Part shown: in pieces, positions 7,261 through 10,534 of the stretch
Numbering within the stretch: position 1 is the stretch's first letter
How the letters are laid out: the number at the start of each line of letters is the position of its first letter
Source: an uncultured Gloeocapsa sp.
Lineage (GTDB): Bacteria; Cyanobacteriota; Cyanobacteriia; Cyanobacteriales; Gloeocapsaceae
Assembly: GCA_937930495.1 (NCBI GenBank)
Contig: CALGKL010000114.1
Coordinates: 1 to 10,534 of the forward strand
Length of the DNA stretch: 10,534 nt
Reading direction: 5' to 3'
Program-made: the position numbers and the translations under genes
Notes under the pieces: model-generated
Told to the model about the DNA's origin: nothing
Databases searched by the model: none
Seen by the model: only the letters and a program-made list of their open reading frames with translations

Positions 7261-7269
7261 TATTATAGT
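7261..7269. promoter_or_regulatory. Overlapping divergent -10 boxes between ALDH and sat
   Basis: The 45-bp gap between the ALDH start (7230, minus) and sat start (7276, plus) contains TATTATAGT. Read on minus it gives a consensus TATAAT (7267-7262), about 31 bp before the ALDH ATG. Read on plus it offers TATTAT (7261-7266) or TATAGT (7264-7269), which would start sat mRNA within a few bases of its ATG. No convincing -35 box is visible for either. If both are used they share the same bases and would be mutually exclusive. Sat might also start further upstream. Confidence 0.45.
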
Positions 7270-7275
7270 AAAAGT

Positions 7276-8457
7276 ATGAGTACACATATAGACGGAATTA
7301 CCCCTCACGGTGGTCATCTCATCAATCGGATCGCTACAGCAGCAGAAAGAGCCGAATTTCTGGAGTTAGCAGACTCTTTACCGAGAGTACAACTAGACCA
7401 AAGAGCAGAATCTGACCTAGTAATGATCGCCATCGGTGGTTTTAGTCCCTTAAAAGGATTTATGGACCAAGCAGACTATGAGACAGTGGTTGAAGATATG
7501 CGTCTGACTAATGGTCTTCCCTGGTCTTTACCGGTTACTCTTTCGGTCTCAGAAGAAGTCGCCGACTCCCTGAAAGAGGGTAATTGGGTACGTCTAGATA
7601 ACTCAGAGGGTAAATTCATCGGTGTTTTAGAACTAACCCAAAAATATCACTATAATAAAGCTCACGAAGCAGTTAACGTTTATCTAACCGACGACCATAA
7701 ACATCCCGGTGTTAAAGTCTTATATGAATCCGGTCCGGTTAATTTAGCAGGTCCTGTTTGGTTGTTAGCAAGAGAACCCCATCCTCTGTTTCCTTCCTAT
7801 CAAATAGATCCTGTTCAATCACGAGCCATGTTTAAAGAGAAAGGATGGCAAACCATAGTAGGTTTTCAAACCCGTAACCCCATACATCGCGCTCACGAAT
7901 ATATTCAAAAATGTGCTATGGAGGTAGTAGATGGTCTATTCTTACACCCTCTCGTCGGTGCTACTAAAGAAGACGATATCCCCGCTGATGTGAGAATGCG
8001 CTGTTATGAGATTATGCTGGAAAAATATTATCCTCGCGATCGCGTTATTCTGGCGATCAATCCTTCGGCGATGCGTTACGCGGGTCCTCGCGAAGCGATT
8101 TTCCACGCTTTAATCCGTAAAAACTATGGTTGCACCCATTTTATCGTAGGTAGAGACCACGCCGGTGTAGGGGATTATTACGGGACTTACGACGCACAAA
8201 AGATTTTTGCTCAGTTTGAACCCCAAGAGTTAGAAATCGTCCCGATGATGTTTGAACACGCTTTTTATTGTAAGTTAACCCAACAAATGGCCACCACCAA
8301 AACTAGTCCCGCGACTAAAGAGGATCGTATTCACCTTTCCGGGACAAAAGTAAGAGAAATGCTTCGACGTGGAGAATTACCACCTCCTGAATTTTCCCGT
8401 CCTGAAGTGGCCGCAGAATTATCTAAAGCGATGCAATCTCAAGAGAAAGGGCTTTAA
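7276..8457 (+). CDS. sat: Sulfate adenylyltransferase (ATP sulfurylase)
   Basis: A 393-residue homo-oligomeric-type ATP sulfurylase, which makes adenosine 5'-phosphosulfate and pyrophosphate from ATP and sulfate as the first step of sulfate assimilation. Family markers are all present: the N-terminal PUA-like part with [10 protein letters not shown] (54-63); the nucleotide-binding [10 protein letters not shown] (198-207), the HxGH-like motif in which R200, H204 and H207 contact ATP and sulfate; [12 protein letters not shown] (292-303), the second signature; and [15 protein letters not shown] near the end. There is no APS-kinase domain and no regulatory C-terminal extension. Length and the conserved opening ([15 protein letters not shown]) fit cyanobacterial Sat, which supports ATG 7276. 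A strong terminator follows, and no other sulfur gene is adjacent. It starts 45 bp from the divergent aldehyde dehydrogenase. Confidence 0.97.
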   Translation: MSTHIDGITPHGGHLINRIATAAERAEFLELADSLPRVQLDQRAESDLVMIAIGGFSPLKGFMDQADYETVVEDMRLTNGLPWSLPVTLSVSEEVADSLKEGNWVRLDNSEGKFIGVLELTQKYHYNKAHEAVNVYLTDDHKHPGVKVLYESGPVNLAGPVWLLAREPHPLFPSYQIDPVQSRAMFKEKGWQTIVGFQTRNPIHRAHEYIQKCAMEVVDGLFLHPLVGATKEDDIPADVRMRCYEIMLEKYYPRDRVILAINPSAMRYAGPREAIFHALIRKNYGCTHFIVGRDHAGVGDYYGTYDAQKIFAQFEPQELEIVPMMFEHAFYCKLTQQMATTKTSPATKEDRIHLSGTKVREMLRRGELPPPEFSRPEVAAELSKAMQSQEKGL

Positions 8458-8467
8458 TTAATAATTT

Positions 8468-8500
8468 CCCGTACTTTTCAATGGTTACGGGCTTTTTTTT
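8468..8500 (+). terminator. Intrinsic terminator after sat
   Basis: A 6-bp GC-rich stem (CCCGTA 8468-8473, TACGGG 8486-8491, loop of 12) is followed by CTTTTTTTT to 8500. It starts 10 bp after the sat stop. It separates sat from the caspase-like gene whose ATG is 44 bp further on. Confidence 0.82.
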
Positions 8501-8543
8501 GTTATGCTAAAAGTGCTGTAATCACAAAAACCAAACAGTGGGC

Positions 8544-10534
8544 ATGAGAATTGAACGAAGGCGGTTTTTACAACAAACAGGATTAGCTGTACTAACTCTA
8601 GGTACTAGTCAACTCACCCTACCTGGATTTAACCGCTATGTTCAAACTCTCGCTGCAACTACTAACCGTAAGTTAGCCTTGTTGGTGGGAATCAATCAAT
8701 ATCCTCATTATCCTCAATTGAATGGTTGTCTAACGGATGTGGAGTTACAACGGGAGTTGTTGATTCACCGTTTTAATTTTCAACCGGAAGATATTCTCGT
8801 TCTCACCGACAAAGAAGCTACCAGGGAAAATATCGAAACCGCTTTTAGTGAACATCTGATTAAACAAGCAAAAGCCACCGATGTGGTGGTTTTTCACTTT
8901 AGCGGTTATGGTAGTTTAGTCAATATTTCTGATCAAGTTAATCAACAATCTCTACTCCCTGGTTTAGTACCGGTAGATAGCAGTTTTCCGACTAAAAATA
9001 ACTCCACTAGTAACAATTTACTAGAAAAAACCCTGATTTTATTAGCTCAATCTTTACCTACGGATAAGGTTACCCTGGTTTTGGATACGAGTTATCTAAC
9101 CCCTTCTCAATTATTCCAAGGTAACTTGAAAGTTCGTTCTTTACTTCCACCTAATCAACAAACAGAAAACATTTCAGAGGTAGCTTTTGCTGAACAAGTA
9201 CGCTTAACTATCCCTTCCATTAAGAAAAATCTTCAACCGCTCTTATTACACGCGGGAGCGGAAAATCAGTTAGCGGTGGAACAACGTTGGTCAAACTTTA
9301 GCGCTGGTTTATTTACTTATAATCTCACTCAATACCTGTGGTCAAGGATTCCACCGAGTAATTTAATTAGTTGTCTGAGTCAAACTAGTGCTAATATCGC
9401 TAGGATTATGGGGAGTCAACAACAACCCCAACTCAATAAATCGATAACTGCTTCTGATTTTGTTTATTATCTCGAACCTCAACAAACTTTATCCTCTATT
9501 GGTTATCTTAGTTCGGTCTCAGAAGAAGTCCAAATTAAATTACTCGGTTTACCTGCTAGGGTTTTGGCTAATTATAGTGTTAATTCTCTATTGACTATCC
9601 CTGGGTTAAAATCTGAGCAATATTTACAACTTCGTAGCATTAATAAATTTACAGGTAATGCTCATTGGCTCGGGGATAATCCCCCTCAAACCATAGAAGT
9701 TGGCCAAGTGGTGCAAGAATATATTAGGGTTTTAGCTAAAGATCTCAAATTAGTTATCGCTTTAGATAGCAGTTTAGAAAGAATTGAACGAGTAGATGCT
9801 ACCAGTGGACTGGTTAATCTGAATCTAATCTCTAATATAGTTAATCTCGGTGAACAAGGGGCTGATTGTTTATTAGGAAAAACCGAAACGGGTTATGGTT
9901 TATTCACCCCAGGAGGTAGTCTGATTCCCAAAACCACAGGAGAAGTCAACGAAGCGATTAAATCTGCGGTTACTCGTTTGACTCCTAAATTAGAAGTAGT
10001 TTTAGCAGCTAAATTAAGCAGACTTACCCTGAATCAAGCTTCTTCTCGTTTACCAGTAGAGGCTAGTTTAACTATTTTTGACCAACGCCATCAAATTATT
10101 TGGCAAAAAATCAGCCAATCGGGAGGTAAACAGGATAAAGTTACCACTAAAAATGTCGGACAATTCTTACCAACTATCCCTGTGGGTAATTCCCTTCAAT
10201 ATCGTTTGACCAATCTAGGTGATAGTGCGATTTATTTTCTCTTATTGAGTATCTTACCCCATAATCAGGCGATCGCCCTCTACAGTCCTCCTCCCCATCA
10301 AACAACTTTACCCTCTGGGATTAATCCGGGTGAAACTAGGGTTATCCCTAATCCGAATAATTCTTTTACCTGGAAAATTTCTGAACCTTTAGGAGTTACA
10401 GAAACCTTGGTTATTTGTAGTACTCAACCCTTTGCTCACACTCTTGAGCTTTTAAGCAATCAACAACAAACTCTCGGTAATAAAGAAACGATTTTACTTT
10501 TACCTAAACCTTTAGGGGTGATCCAAGCTATTCT
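8544..10534 (+). CDS. Tat-exported caspase-fold (orthocaspase-like) pseudo-protease with DUF4384-type tail; 3' end outside window
   Basis: The frame stays open from ATG 8544 to the window end (663 complete codons, no stop). Residues 4-10, ERRRFLQ, plus a hydrophobic stretch (TGLAVLTLG) form a twin-arginine signal. Residues about 42-300 are a caspase-like p20 domain: RKLALLVGINQYP (42-54), LNGCLTDVELQRELLI (59-74), the strand VVVFHFSGYGS (114-124) and VTLVLDTSYLT (176-186). The active caspase family reads HFSGHG and D-x-C-H-S-G here. The catalytic His is Tyr122 (TAT at 8907) and the catalytic Cys is Ser183 (AGT at 9090), so a cysteine protease dyad is absent. A long middle region (about 310-540) is mixed alpha/beta. 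Residues about 540-635 (YRLTNLGDSAIYFLLLSILP, then PLGVTETLVICSTQPF) match the DUF4384 pattern common in cyanobacterial caspase homologues. Substitutions of both residues to Y and S are a known recurring variant in cyanobacteria, so this is not a sequencing artefact. An upstream in-frame GTG at 8538 is less likely as start. Confidence 0.92.
   Translation, partial: MRIERRRFLQQTGLAVLTLGTSQLTLPGFNRYVQTLAATTNRKLALLVGINQYPHYPQLNGCLTDVELQRELLIHRFNFQPEDILVLTDKEATRENIETAFSEHLIKQAKATDVVVFHFSGYGSLVNISDQVNQQSLLPGLVPVDSSFPTKNNSTSNNLLEKTLILLAQSLPTDKVTLVLDTSYLTPSQLFQGNLKVRSLLPPNQQTENISEVAFAEQVRLTIPSIKKNLQPLLLHAGAENQLAVEQRWSNFSAGLFTYNLTQYLWSRIPPSNLISCLSQTSANIARIMGSQQQPQLNKSITASDFVYYLEPQQTLSSIGYLSSVSEEVQIKLLGLPARVLANYSVNSLLTIPGLKSEQYLQLRSINKFTGNAHWLGDNPPQTIEVGQVVQEYIRVLAKDLKLVIALDSSLERIERVDATSGLVNLNLISNIVNLGEQGADCLLGKTETGYGLFTPGGSLIPKTTGEVNEAIKSAVTRLTPKLEVVLAAKLSRLTLNQASSRLPVEASLTIFDQRHQIIWQKISQSGGKQDKVTTKNVGQFLPTIPVGNSLQYRLTNLGDSAIYFLLLSILPHNQAIALYSPPPHQTTLPSGINPGETRVIPNPNNSFTWKISEPLGVTETLVICSTQPFAHTLELLSNQQQTLGNKETILLLPKPLGVIQAI

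Noticed and set aside
7231..7317. Extended N-terminus of the aldehyde dehydrogenase, with a hydrophobic stretch that looks like a membrane anchor
   Set aside because: It overlaps the first 42 bases of sat and the shared promoter gap, and the 29 extra residues do not look like the family. The ATG at 7230 gives the normal length.
8907..9092. The Tyr122/Ser183 changes as sequencing errors or a decaying pseudogene
   Set aside because: Each change needs a clean codon replacement, the 663-codon frame is uninterrupted, the fold residues are intact, and the same pair of swaps is a known class.

Overview
The window is almost certainly chromosomal DNA of a cyanobacterium with modest GC content. The octamer GCGATCGC (the cyanobacterial HIP1 palindrome) occurs at least eight times. 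The gene content also fits: a cyanobacterial-type Sat, Hsp33, a UPF0754/DUF445 membrane protein, and a caspase-like protein with a DUF4384-type tail. I see no transposase, phage gene, CRISPR array, tRNA or rRNA. Coding density is high and the longest gene-free gap is about 110 bp.

Layout, left to right. (1) The 3' end of a short-chain dehydrogenase (+) converges on a UPF0754/DUF445 membrane protein gene (-). (2) Divergent from the latter is a two-gene unit (+): a secreted subtilisin-family protease fused to a multi-pass membrane domain, overlapping by ATGA with a 73-residue beta-rich protein. (3) A hairpin whose T-tract faces the minus strand precedes a 176-residue DUF937-like protein (+) ending in a canonical calcium-binding loop. 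(4) Next is hslO (Hsp33, +), which converges on a minus-strand pair: an NAD-type aldehyde dehydrogenase followed 33 bp downstream by a small secreted beta-sandwich-like protein, closed by a good terminator. (5) Divergent from the aldehyde dehydrogenase across only 45 bp is sat (ATP sulfurylase, +) with its own terminator. (6) The right edge is filled by a 5'-complete, 3'-truncated gene (8544 to the window end) for a Tat-exported caspase-fold protein.

Most genes are housekeeping and look independent: sulfate activation (sat), redox-stress chaperoning (hslO) and aldehyde oxidation. Several products act in or beyond the membrane: the membrane-anchored protease, the secreted small protein, the UPF0754 protein and the Tat-exported caspase homologue. 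The most interesting item is the caspase homologue. Both catalytic positions are replaced (His to Tyr at residue 122, Cys to Ser at residue 183), so it is predicted to be a pseudo-protease of the 'YS' type. Second is the subtilase with a five-helix membrane tail and its overlapping small partner. I did not find convincing evidence of a wholly new multi-gene system.
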